NCBI RefSeq assembly: GCF_000739375.1
Contig: NZ_CP006704.1
Coordinates: forward strand, 744,001 to 808,000
Source of the DNA: Comamonas testosteroni TK102
GTDB taxonomy: Bacteria > Pseudomonadota > Gammaproteobacteria > Burkholderiales > Burkholderiaceae_C
Direction: 5' to 3'
Length of the DNA: 64,000 nucleotides
The first letter of the stretch is position 1, and the number at the start of each line of letters is the position of its first letter. The translations under genes were made by a program, and so were the position numbers. The notes below the pieces were generated by a model, which was not told the DNA's origin, did no database searches, and saw only the letters and a program-made list of their open reading frames with translations. This document shows, piece after piece, positions 8,878 through 16,390 of this stretch.

Positions 8878-9795
8878 TTACGTAGGCAGCGCCGCCTTGT
8901 CATGGGCAATGCCGCTGCGCACATGGCCCGAGGGAACATGTCCGGCTGCATTGCGCACATGGCCGGTCTGGTCGTCGAAGAAGAAGTCGGGCTCGAACTC
9001 GCGCAGAAAACCGCCCTTGGCCAGTCCGCCGAGGAACATGGCTTCATCGACATCGATCTTCCAGTCCATCAGCGTATTGAGCGCACGCTCATGGGCCGGG
9101 GCGCTGCGCGCCGTGACCAGGGCCGTGCGCACGCGCATGCCGGCCACATCGGCCTGCTGCAGCCGGTGCAGGGCGGCCAGCAGCGGCTTGAACGGGCCTT
9201 CGGGCAGCGGCTGGGCGGCTTTTTCCAGTTCATGCTGCTGGAATGCCTCCAGGCCCTGGGCCTGGAAGATGCGCTCGGCCTCGTCGGAAAACAGCACGGC
9301 ATCGCCGTCGAAAGCGATGCGCACTTCGCGCGGATGGCTGCTGCTGGCGCGCATGGAGTCGGTGAACACATGGGCGGCCGGGTAGCCCAGCTGCAGTGCC
9401 TGGGTCACGTCATCGGCATTCGCCGACAGGAACAGCTGAGCTCCCAGAGGGCGCAGATAGCCGAAAGGGTCACGCCCCTGGGTGAACACGCCGCGCTGTA
9501 TGGAGTGCAGGCCGTGGGCCTTGGCCGAGCGGAAGACGCGCATGCCGCTGACGGGATCGTTGCGCGAGAGCAGCACTACCTCCACATGCTGCTGCCCCTC
9601 GGTGTTGAAGGCCAGCAGTTTCTTGACCAGCGAGAAGGCAACGCCCGGTGCGGCAGGCACGTCCAGCCGCTCGCGCTGCAGGCGCAGATAGCTCGCCGGG
9701 TCGCTGTCCTCGAAGAGGCGGTTTTCCTCCTCGAAATCGAACAGGGCTCGCGAGGAGATGGCGACGACGAGCTTGTCGTTCAGGGTCATGGCCAT
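8878..9795 (-). CDS. Cytosolic 5'-nucleotidase family protein
   Basis: 305 residues, soluble, no signal peptide. It matches the bacterial relatives of cytosolic 5'-nucleotidase I (PF06189): the N-terminal part starts with KLVVAISSRALFD, the middle carries AFDGDAVLFSDEAERIF with the aspartates typical of this HAD-like fold, and the C-terminus has an acidic DFFFDDQTGHV stretch. It should dephosphorylate nucleoside monophosphates. Start chosen at 9795, where the conserved part begins; a longer frame reaches 9888 and would overlap the amtB 3' end. No clear ribosome binding site is seen. It follows amtB on the same strand after 61 bases and may be co-transcribed. Confidence 0.8.
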   Translation of the reverse strand: MAMTLNDKLVVAISSRALFDFEEENRLFEDSDPASYLRLQRERLDVPAAPGVAFSLVKKLLAFNTEGQQHVEVVLLSRNDPVSGMRVFRSAKAHGLHSIQRGVFTQGRDPFGYLRPLGAQLFLSANADDVTQALQLGYPAAHVFTDSMRASSSHPREVRIAFDGDAVLFSDEAERIFQAQGLEAFQQHELEKAAQPLPEGPFKPLLAALHRLQQADVAGMRVRTALVTARSAPAHERALNTLMDWKIDVDEAMFLGGLAKGGFLREFEPDFFFDDQTGHVRNAAGHVPSGHVRSGIAHDKAALPT

Positions 9796-9856
9796 GGCGG
9801 TACGGTTTTGAGCGGAATTGCGGACAGGCTTCGATGATACGCAGGCCGCAGCTCCC

Positions 9857-11059
9857 TCACCAGTTGGCTTCGCGCTCTGGCGTGGCACTGATGTGGTGGA
9901 TGGACAGATCGGCGCCGTCGAATTCCTGCTCCTGGCTCAGGCGCAGGCCCATGGTCTTCTTGAGCAGGCCGTAGACCAGCAGGCCGCCCAGCGCGGCCCA
10001 GGCCACGCCCATCAGTGTGCCTATGAGCTGGGCGACCGGATGCACGCCGCCAAGCCCGCCCAGAGCTTGCGTGCCGAAGATGCCGGCCGCAATGCCGCCC
10101 CAGGCACCGCACAGACCGTGCAACGGCCACACGCCCAGCACGTCGTCGATCTTCCATTTGTTCTGCGTCAGCGTGAACATGAAGACAAAGATGGCTCCGG
10201 CGGCAGCCCCCACGACCAGTGCTCCCAGAGGGTGCATCAGATCCGAGCCCGCGCAGACGGCAACCAGGCCGGCCAGCGGGCCGTTGTGCACAAAACCCGG
10301 GTCGTTTTTGCCCACCGCCAGGGCGGCCAGCGTGCCACCCACCATGGCCATCAGCGAGTTCACAGCGACCAGACCGGAGATCTTGTCCAGACTCTGGGCA
10401 CTCATCACATTGAAGCCGAACCAGCCCACGATCAGAATCCAGGCGCCCAGCGCCAGGAAGGGAATGCTGGAGGGCGGTGTGGCGGCAATCGCTCCGCCCT
10501 GGCGGTAGCGATTGCTGCGCGGGCCCAGCAGCAGCACGGCTCCCAGGGCGATCCAGCCCCCCACGGCGTGAACGACCACGCTGCCGGCAAAGTCGTGGAA
10601 CTCGGCGCCGGTCAGTGCCTTGATCCAGGCCTGCACGCCGAAATGCTGGTTCCAGGCAATGCCCTCGAAGAAGGGGTAGATCAGGCCCACGATCATGGCC
10701 GTGGCGATCAGCTGGGGCCAGAACTTGGCGCGTTCGGCAATGCCGCCCGAGATGATGGCGGGAATGGCGGCGGCGAAGGTCAGCAGAAAGAAGAACTTGA
10801 CCAGGCCATAGCCGTTGAGTGCCGCCAGCTGCTCGGCGCCCACGAAAAAGTGCGTGCCGTAGGCCACGCCATAGCCGAGCGCGAAATAAACCACGGTGGA
10901 GACCGAGAAGTCGACCAGGATCTTGACCAGGGCATTGACCTGGTTCTTGCGGCGCACGGTGCCCAGCTCCAGAAAGGCGAAACCGGCGTGCATGGCCAGG
11001 ACCATGACGGCGCCCATCAAAATGAACAGGGCATCCGCGCCCTGTTTTAGTGCTTGCAT
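9857..11059 (-). CDS. amtB: Ammonium transporter AmtB
   Basis: 400-residue polytopic inner-membrane protein of the Amt/Rh family that takes up ammonium. About 11 membrane helices are visible, starting directly at the N-terminus (no cleaved signal). Family signatures present include GFAFLELGTVRRKN near the start, DFAGSVVVHAVGG in the middle, carrying a conserved pore histidine region, and LHGLCGAWGGIAAGIFG toward the end. No glnK precedes it, unlike in many bacteria. A sigma-54 promoter lies about 75 bases upstream, which fits nitrogen-limited expression through NtrC. The neighbouring nucleotidase lies downstream. The family call is firm; only the lack of a linked PII gene is unusual. Confidence 0.95.
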   Translation of the reverse strand: MQALKQGADALFILMGAVMVLAMHAGFAFLELGTVRRKNQVNALVKILVDFSVSTVVYFALGYGVAYGTHFFVGAEQLAALNGYGLVKFFFLLTFAAAIPAIISGGIAERAKFWPQLIATAMIVGLIYPFFEGIAWNQHFGVQAWIKALTGAEFHDFAGSVVVHAVGGWIALGAVLLLGPRSNRYRQGGAIAATPPSSIPFLALGAWILIVGWFGFNVMSAQSLDKISGLVAVNSLMAMVGGTLAALAVGKNDPGFVHNGPLAGLVAVCAGSDLMHPLGALVVGAAAGAIFVFMFTLTQNKWKIDDVLGVWPLHGLCGAWGGIAAGIFGTQALGGLGGVHPVAQLIGTLMGVAWAALGGLLVYGLLKKTMGLRLSQEQEFDGADLSIHHISATPEREANW

Positions 11060-11099
11060 GAAAACGCTCCAGCTGAAATTTGCTATTTATTGGTGCGAA

Positions 11100-11120
11100 A
11101 TTGCGGGAAAAACCCGCAAT
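11100..11120 (-). other. Hairpin in the amtB 5' leader
   Basis: Perfect 8-bp inverted repeat ATTGCGGG/CCCGCAAT around a five-base loop, between the sigma-54 promoter and the amtB start. It lacks a role I can name; it could stabilise the message or influence translation. Confidence 0.4.
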
Positions 11121-11132
11121 GCACTAAAAGAA

Positions 11133-11148
11133 AGCAAGAATTGCGCCA
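11133..11148 (-). promoter_or_regulatory. Sigma-54 (-24/-12) promoter of amtB
   Basis: On the minus strand the site reads TGGCGCAATTCTTGCT. The invariant GG and GC dinucleotides are separated by exactly 10 bases, as required for sigma-54. It predicts a start of transcription near 11121, giving a leader of about 60 bases. Matches known regulation of amtB by NtrC, though no clear NtrC site pair was identified. Confidence 0.75.
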
Positions 11149-11190
11149 ATCTGGAGTGGGTGCTTCCGCACCGGCACAGGCCTGTCAGGC

Positions 11191-12408
11191 CTATTTGACG
11201 AACTGGTTGAGCTGGATGATGGGCATGAGCACGGCCAGCACGATGAGCATGACCACCAGCCCCATGACGACGATGAGCAGGGGCTCGAGGATCGTGGCCA
11301 GGTGCATGGCACGGCGCTGAACCTCGGTGGACAGCTGGGTTGCGGCGCGCTGCAGCATCAGCGGCAGCTGGCCCGTCTGTTCGCCCAGTCGGGCGAACAT
11401 GGCGACCAGACCCGGAAAGCGCTTCTTCTGCGCCAGGGCCGAGGCCAGTGGCGCGCCTTCGCGCACCAGCACCAGCGCATCCATGGCATCGGCGCGCAGG
11501 GCGCGGTTGTTGAGCGTCTCGGCGGCGGCCTGCAAGGCCTTGAGGATGGGCACGCCCGCTCCGGCCAGCATGGCCAGGGTGCCGGCAAAGCGCGCCGCGT
11601 TATAGCTGCGCGAGAGCCGGCCTATGAGCGGCAGATGCAGCCACTGGGCATCGAAGCGCTCGCGAAACGCCTCGTTCCTGAGCGCCAGCCGAAAACCCAC
11701 GGCAGCCAGCAGCAGCACGGCCAGCATGAACCAGCCATAGCTGCGCACAAAGTCGCTGATGCCGAGCATGACCACGGTGAGAAACGGCAGTGCACGCTTG
11801 GTGCCGGCAAACACGCCAGCCACCTGCGGCACCACATAGCTGACCAGGAAGATCACGATGACGATGGCCACCAGCGTCACGATGGCAGGATACAGCGAGG
11901 CGCCGATGAGCTTGGACTGCAGCGCCTGACGCGCCTCCAGGTCGTCGGCCAGGTTCTCCAGCACCGGGCCCAGGCTGCCGCTGGATTCCCCGGCGCCGAT
12001 CACGGCGCAGAAGATGTCGGAAAACTCGCGTGGATGCTGCTCCAGCGCCTTGGCAAAGCTGGAGCCGGCATTGACCTCTGCCCTCAGCGCCGCGACCAGC
12101 TGATGCTGGCGTTCGTCCTCGGCTTCCTCGGCCAGCGCGGCCAGTGCGCGCTCTATGGGCAGGCCGGAGCTGACCAGGCCCGAGAGCTGGCGGGTCCAGA
12201 CCGCCAGGCTGGTGGAGTTGAAGACCGGGCGCGTGAGCCAGCCGGATGCGCCTGTCCGGCCCCGGCCTGCGGCGACGGGCTCGACCTGCAGCGGCACCAA
12301 GGCCTGGCTGCGCAGCTGGCTGCGCGCGGCACGGGCGTTGTCGGCTTCCAGGGTGCCCTTGCGGGTCTGGCCCTGGGCATCCAGGGCTTCAAAGGTAAAG
12401 GCAGGCAT
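11191..12408 (-). CDS. gspF: Type II secretion inner-membrane platform protein GspF
   Basis: 405 residues, the usual length. GspF forms the membrane platform of the type II secretion system, linking ATPase GspE and GspL. The N-terminus (MPAFTFEALDAQGQTRKG) and the two tandem T2SSF domains, each ending in membrane helices, are typical; the last helix lies near the C-terminus (LIVVMGLVVMLIVLAVLMPI). It is on the same strand as the main gsp cluster but about 7.3 kb beyond gspE, with unrelated genes of both orientations in between, so it must be expressed separately. Divergent from the SDR gene. No second gspF is present in the window. Confidence 0.95.
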   Translation of the reverse strand: MPAFTFEALDAQGQTRKGTLEADNARAARSQLRSQALVPLQVEPVAAGRGRTGASGWLTRPVFNSTSLAVWTRQLSGLVSSGLPIERALAALAEEAEDERQHQLVAALRAEVNAGSSFAKALEQHPREFSDIFCAVIGAGESSGSLGPVLENLADDLEARQALQSKLIGASLYPAIVTLVAIVIVIFLVSYVVPQVAGVFAGTKRALPFLTVVMLGISDFVRSYGWFMLAVLLLAAVGFRLALRNEAFRERFDAQWLHLPLIGRLSRSYNAARFAGTLAMLAGAGVPILKALQAAAETLNNRALRADAMDALVLVREGAPLASALAQKKRFPGLVAMFARLGEQTGQLPLMLQRAATQLSTEVQRRAMHLATILEPLLIVVMGLVVMLIVLAVLMPIIQLNQFVK

Positions 12409-12567
12409 GCGCGAATCGATCTGACAGTGACGGTTTAGTGCAGATGGTAGCGACTAATGATGTCAGCCCTTCGTTGTTTGAGAGAGCGGATCCGGCTTGA
12501 TGCAGGTCATGACTGCCGCGGTCGAGCTCGGCACAATGGTCTGCCGATTCAAGAACGGGAGGTTTCG

Positions 12568-13317
12568 ATGCTCAAGGACAAGGTTGCATTGGTGACGGGG
12601 GCTGCATCCGGCATAGGCCGCTGTGTGGCGCTGACATGGGCCAGGGAGGGCGCGCGCGTGGTACTGGCCGACCTCAACGAGGAGCAGGGCCAGGAGACGG
12701 CCGCCCTGGTGCGCGAGCTGGGTGCCGAGGCACTGTATCTGCGCGCCGACGCCGGCAGCTCGGCGGATCATGAAGCACTGGTGGCCTTGACCATGCGCCA
12801 CTTCGGCCGCCTGGATGCGGCCTGCAACAACGCCGGCATCGGCGGCGTCAGCGCGCCCACCGTCGACTATCCGCTGGATGCCTGGGAGCAGGTGCTGCGC
12901 GTCAATCTCTCGGGCGTGTTCTATGCCTGCAAATACCAGATCGCCGCCATGCTGCAGGGCGGCGGCGGCTCCATCATCAATATGGCGTCCATCCTCGGTG
13001 CCGTGGGCTTTGCCAACTCTGCGGCCTATACGGCCGCCAAGCACGGCGTGCTGGGTCTGACCAAGGCGGCAGCGCTCGAATATTCCGCCAGAGGCGTGCG
13101 CGTCAATGCCGTGGGGCCGGGCTTTATCCACACTCCCATGATCAGCGGTCTGGAGCAGGACCCGAGCACGCATGCGGCGCTGGTGGCGGCCCACCCCATG
13201 GGACGCCTGGGCCAGCCCGAGGAGATCGCCGAGCTGGTGGCCTGGCTGGCCAGTGACCGCGCGTCGTTTGTGACGGGCGCTTATTACCCGGTCGACGGCG
13301 GTTACTTGGCTCGCTGA
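12568..13317 (+). CDS. SDR family NAD(P)-dependent oxidoreductase
   Basis: 249-residue classical short-chain dehydrogenase. The Rossmann motif TGAASGIG, the NNAG motif, the catalytic Ser region and the YTAAK active site (Tyr and Lys) are all intact; the C-terminal PVDGGYLAR is typical. An acidic residue (ADLNEEQ) after beta-2 suggests preference for NAD over NADP. Substrate unknown. The ATG at 12568 is preceded by GGGAGG at 7 bases, a strong ribosome binding site; the longer frame from 12457 has none. It is divergent from gspF and stands alone. Confidence 0.9.
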   Translation: MLKDKVALVTGAASGIGRCVALTWAREGARVVLADLNEEQGQETAALVRELGAEALYLRADAGSSADHEALVALTMRHFGRLDAACNNAGIGGVSAPTVDYPLDAWEQVLRVNLSGVFYACKYQIAAMLQGGGGSIINMASILGAVGFANSAAYTAAKHGVLGLTKAAALEYSARGVRVNAVGPGFIHTPMISGLEQDPSTHAALVAAHPMGRLGQPEEIAELVAWLASDRASFVTGAYYPVDGGYLAR

Positions 13318-13389
13318 GTGGTCTGCAGCGGTTTGCTGTAGGTCTTGATGGTCCTGCGCCTGACTGGCGGTCGCTGCAGGCCAAAACCT

Positions 13390-14046
13390 TTAAACGACTG
13401 GCGCCATGGCGGCGGCTTGCATATCGCCGTCGATCTCGTCGGCGCGCACCGAGGCTGCACGCTGCAGCAGCGGCGTGGCATAGGCCTCGAATTCGGGCCG
13501 CCTGGGCAAGCTGCCGTCCATCATGCTCCAGCCGATATAGCTGGCCAGATACAGATCGGCGGCCGTGAAGTGGTCGCCGCAGACATAGCGTTTGCCGGCC
13601 ACCGCATGCAGCAAGGTGTTCAATACATCGTCAAAGCGGCCAAAGCCTGCGCTTATGGCCTGCTGATGAGTTTGCGATTGCAGCCAGCCTTCGTTGCGGG
13701 CGGTTGTGACGGCCTCCACCGGCCCGGCGACAAAGAACAGCCAGCGAAGGTAGCTGGCGCGCTCCGGGCTGCCCATCGCCGGGGCCAGTCGTTTCTCGGG
13801 GAAAAGCTCGGCCAGATAGGCGAGGATGGCTCCGGTCTCGGTGACCACGGCATCGCCATGCTGCAGCGCCGGGACCTTGCCCATGGGGTTGATGGACAGG
13901 TACTCGGGCGACTTCATCTCGGGTCCGAATTCCAGGTCAACGGTTTCATAGTCGGCACCGCATTCCTCCAGCATCCAGCGCACCATGCGGGCGCGTGATC
14001 TGGGGTTGCTGAAAAAGCGCAGCTTGGGTTGTTGCGGTGTGGACAT
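13390..14046 (-). CDS. Glutathione S-transferase family protein
   Basis: 218 residues, cytosolic. The N-terminal thioredoxin-like domain carries the glutathione-binding motifs NPMGKVPAL (cis-Pro) and ETGAILAYLAELFP; the C-terminal helical domain follows (DHFTAADLYLASYI). The start at 14046 is supported by AAGGAGAG six bases upstream. It lies 95 bases after a WYL-type regulator on the same strand, so the regulator may control it. The substrate cannot be told. The annotated length is normal for the family. Confidence 0.9.
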   Translation of the reverse strand: MSTPQQPKLRFFSNPRSRARMVRWMLEECGADYETVDLEFGPEMKSPEYLSINPMGKVPALQHGDAVVTETGAILAYLAELFPEKRLAPAMGSPERASYLRWLFFVAGPVEAVTTARNEGWLQSQTHQQAISAGFGRFDDVLNTLLHAVAGKRYVCGDHFTAADLYLASYIGWSMMDGSLPRRPEFEAYATPLLQRAASVRADEIDGDMQAAAMAPVV

Positions 14047-14141
14047 TGCGGCTCTCCTTGGGGCGGGCTGTTGTGACATGGCAAAAACGCCATGCAGCCA
14101 ATGTAGGAGCGAGGGCTGACAGTTTCTGTCAGCAGTGCCGT

Positions 14142-14831
14142 TCAATCCAGCGTGTAGCCGGTTTCGTCCAGCCAGCGCTGTATCAGCGCCTGGCGTCGCT
14201 GCGGATAGCGTTCGCCCAGATCCTCCAGCGCGTCCACGCGGTCGGCGCGAAAGTGACGAAAGGCCTGGCGCAACTCGCACCATGCCGAGACCACGCGGCT
14301 GCGCTCGAAGTAGGCCATGGCAAACGGCCAGACCCGGCGCTGGCTCGGCACGCCATGCTGATCCCGGTAATGCAGCACGACCTTGTGTTCGGCGCGGATG
14401 GCGCGGCGCAGCGCGGCCTGCCAGGGCTCGGGCGGCGGGTCGGTCTGCATATTGGGAACCAGCAGGCCGCTGGTATCGACGGCAATGCGCAGCTCCAGCG
14501 GCAGTGCCGCACGGATGCGGTCCATGGCGGCGGTAGCGGCCTGGGCCAGTTGCGGATCGGCCTGCAGGCTGGCCCAGCGAGCGCCCAGCAGCAGGGCCTC
14601 CAGCTCGTCGGCGTTGAACATCAGAGGCGGTAGCAGAAAGCCGGGCCGCATCTCGAAGCCTATGCCGGGGTCGCCCAGAATGTCGGCACCCTGGGTGCGC
14701 AAGGTGGCGATGTCGCGGTACAGCGTGCGCAGGCTGATGCCCAGCGCCCGGGCCAGCTCGGGTCCGGTCTGCGGCTGACGGGCGCGGCGCAGCGTATCCA
14801 GCAATTGCAGCAGACGGGCGGAACGGCTCAT
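14142..14831 (-). CDS. HTH- and WYL-domain transcriptional regulator (YafY type)
   Basis: 229 residues. The N-terminal DeoR-like winged helix-turn-helix (RSARLLQLLDTLRR, then ALGISLRTLYRDIATLR) is followed by a WYL domain: the sensor part begins around residue 125 with ALRRAIRAEHKVVLHYRDQHG and ends in a C-terminal wing-like extension (LEDLGERYPQRRQALIQRWL). Such proteins usually repress or activate a neighbour in response to a ligand. The ATG at 14831 begins the HTH directly; a longer frame starts at 14879. Directly upstream of the glutathione S-transferase gene on the same strand, hence a likely local regulator. Confidence 0.88.
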   Translation of the reverse strand: MSRSARLLQLLDTLRRARQPQTGPELARALGISLRTLYRDIATLRTQGADILGDPGIGFEMRPGFLLPPLMFNADELEALLLGARWASLQADPQLAQAATAAMDRIRAALPLELRIAVDTSGLLVPNMQTDPPPEPWQAALRRAIRAEHKVVLHYRDQHGVPSQRRVWPFAMAYFERSRVVSAWCELRQAFRHFRADRVDALEDLGERYPQRRQALIQRWLDETGYTLD

Positions 14832-14956
14832 GGGCGAAATCTGAGAGGTGAACGACGCAGGAGTTTGGCATGCTCTCATGCCGGGACGCCGGTTTGTCGT
14901 TCTCTGTGCGCTCCCTCCTTTCGCACAGCGTGATAGCAGGTAACTGCCAGGACCGC

Positions 14957-15964
14957 TCAGGAGGCGCTGTTCATGGCGCCAGCCGTGATCTCCAGGCTGC
15001 GCAGGCGCAGCTCGGCGTCATAGACATCGCTGACGATCATGAATTCATCGGCCTGGGTTTCATCGGCCAGATTCTGCAGGCCCTGGCGCACGGTATCCGG
15101 GCCGCCGATGACGCCCACGGCCAGAAAATCGGCAATCGCCGCCTGGGCGCGCCCATCCAGCTGCTCCCAGAAGTCCGGTATCGGGGGCATGAGGCGGGTG
15201 CGGTTGCCGGTCAGAATGCCGAGCACGCGCTGATAGGTGCTGCTGGCCAGAAACCGGGCCTCTTCATCGCTGGGGGCCGCAATCACCGGCACGCCGACAA
15301 TCGCGTAAGGCTTGGCCAGCGTGGCGCTGGGTTTGAAGGTCTGACGGTAGATGGCCAGGGCCTGGTGCAGCATGCGCGGGGCAAAGTGCGAGGCAAAGGC
15401 ATAGGGCAGGCCCATGTGTGCAGCCAGTTGTGCCGAGAACAGGCTGGAGCCCAGCAGCCAGATGGGAACGTGGGTGCCGGCACCGGGCATGGCGATGATG
15501 CGTGCTCCATCCTGGTGATCGCCCAGCAGGCGCTGCAGCTCCTGCACGTCGCGTGGGAAGTCCTCCTCGGTCTCCACGCGGTCGCGGCGCAGGGCGCGCA
15601 TGGTCGCTGCGTCGGTGCCCGGTGCGCGGCCCAGGCCCAGGTCGATGCGGCCCGGGTAGAGCTCGGCCAGCGTGCCGAAGGCCTCTGCCACCACCAGCGG
15701 TGCATGGTTGGGCAGCATGATGCCGCCCGAGCCCACACGAATCTTCTGCGTGGCACCTGCGATGTGGCCGATCAGCACGGCTGTGGCCGAACTCGCAATG
15801 CCCGGCATATTGTGGTGCTCGGCCAGCCAGTAGCGGGTGAAGCCCAGCTTTTCAGCCTGCTGCGCGGTGCGCACGGCAATCTGCAGAGCATCGGCCACCG
15901 TTGCGCCTTCGCGCACGGCGACCAGGTCCAGCATGGACAGCTTGACGTTGTTCAGGGATTTCAT
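14957..15964 (-). CDS. LLM class flavin-dependent oxidoreductase (luciferase-like)
   Basis: 335 residues forming the TIM barrel of bacterial luciferase-like monooxygenases. Family marks are the [16 protein letters not shown] stretch near residue 45, [20 protein letters not shown] near 80 and the [10 protein letters not shown] motif near 110, which define the MsnO8/YhbW subgroup. It uses FMNH2; the substrate is unknown. Soluble, no signal peptide. A fragment of the intergenic palindrome family lies just upstream (around 15980). A single gene between a regulator and a small membrane protein, all on the minus strand but with clear gaps. Confidence 0.9.
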   Translation of the reverse strand: MKSLNNVKLSMLDLVAVREGATVADALQIAVRTAQQAEKLGFTRYWLAEHHNMPGIASSATAVLIGHIAGATQKIRVGSGGIMLPNHAPLVVAEAFGTLAELYPGRIDLGLGRAPGTDAATMRALRRDRVETEEDFPRDVQELQRLLGDHQDGARIIAMPGAGTHVPIWLLGSSLFSAQLAAHMGLPYAFASHFAPRMLHQALAIYRQTFKPSATLAKPYAIVGVPVIAAPSDEEARFLASSTYQRVLGILTGNRTRLMPPIPDFWEQLDGRAQAAIADFLAVGVIGGPDTVRQGLQNLADETQADEFMIVSDVYDAELRLRSLEITAGAMNSAS

Positions 15965-16009
15965 GGCGATTGATCTATAGGGTTTTGATAGCTTGCAGCG
16001 TTTTGCGGG

Positions 16010-16294
16010 TCAGCGTTTGCGGCCGATCTCACGCCCAAAGACAATGCCGACCAGTACACCCCAGGCCAGCAGCACGGCTGCCATGGCGTAGTAGGTGCTG
16101 CCGGCCTGCATGGCGAATACCGAGCCCAGCAAGGCCACCAGCGCCGCCATGCGGATCACGCGGCGCAACTGGTCCACGGGCAGACGGGCCTTGAGGTTGA
16201 ACAGCACGGCGAGGCTGATGACCGCCAGGGCGATCAGCAGCAGAAACAGATCGCCGCCATAGGGCTGGACGGAGGTGCGAAGGTTTTCAAGCAT
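16010..16294 (-). CDS. Small hypothetical membrane protein
   Basis: 94 residues with three predicted membrane helices (about 15-32, 46-64 and 66-85) separated by basic loops (NLKARLP and RRVIRM) and ending in REIGRKR. The hydrophobic pattern and charged tail suggest an inner-membrane protein. I do not recognise the family. The start at 16294 has GGAGG (in GGACGGAGG, plus-strand view of the coding part) only inside the gene, so the start is by length and hydrophobic profile. It is upstream of the LLM oxidoreductase by 45 bases and may share its transcript. Confidence 0.65.
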   Translation of the reverse strand: MLENLRTSVQPYGGDLFLLLIALAVISLAVLFNLKARLPVDQLRRVIRMAALVALLGSVFAMQAGSTYYAMAAVLLAWGVLVGIVFGREIGRKR

Positions 16295-16347
16295 GGCAAC
16301 GATTCTGGCAAAGGCTCAATGACCGCTGCTGATTGAGGCCATGCATG

Positions 16348-16372
16348 AAAAAAGCCCACCGGGAGGTGGGCT
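16348..16372 (-). terminator. Rho-independent terminator after the large lipoprotein gene
   Basis: Perfect 8-bp stem AGCCCACC/GGTGGGCT with loop GGGA; on the minus strand it is followed by six T. Lies 19 bases beyond the lipoprotein stop. Confidence 0.85.
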
Positions 16373-16390
16373 GTGCAGCGAGGCGGGGAG

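Noticed and set aside
9796..9888. Longer N-terminus for the 5'-nucleotidase
   Set aside because: The added residues are not conserved in type and would overlap the amtB stop.
11164..11178. NtrC site: palindrome GGTGC-N4-GCACC near the amtB promoter
   Set aside because: Half-sites face the wrong way relative to the NtrC consensus (GCAC...GTGC); more likely a hairpin after gspF.
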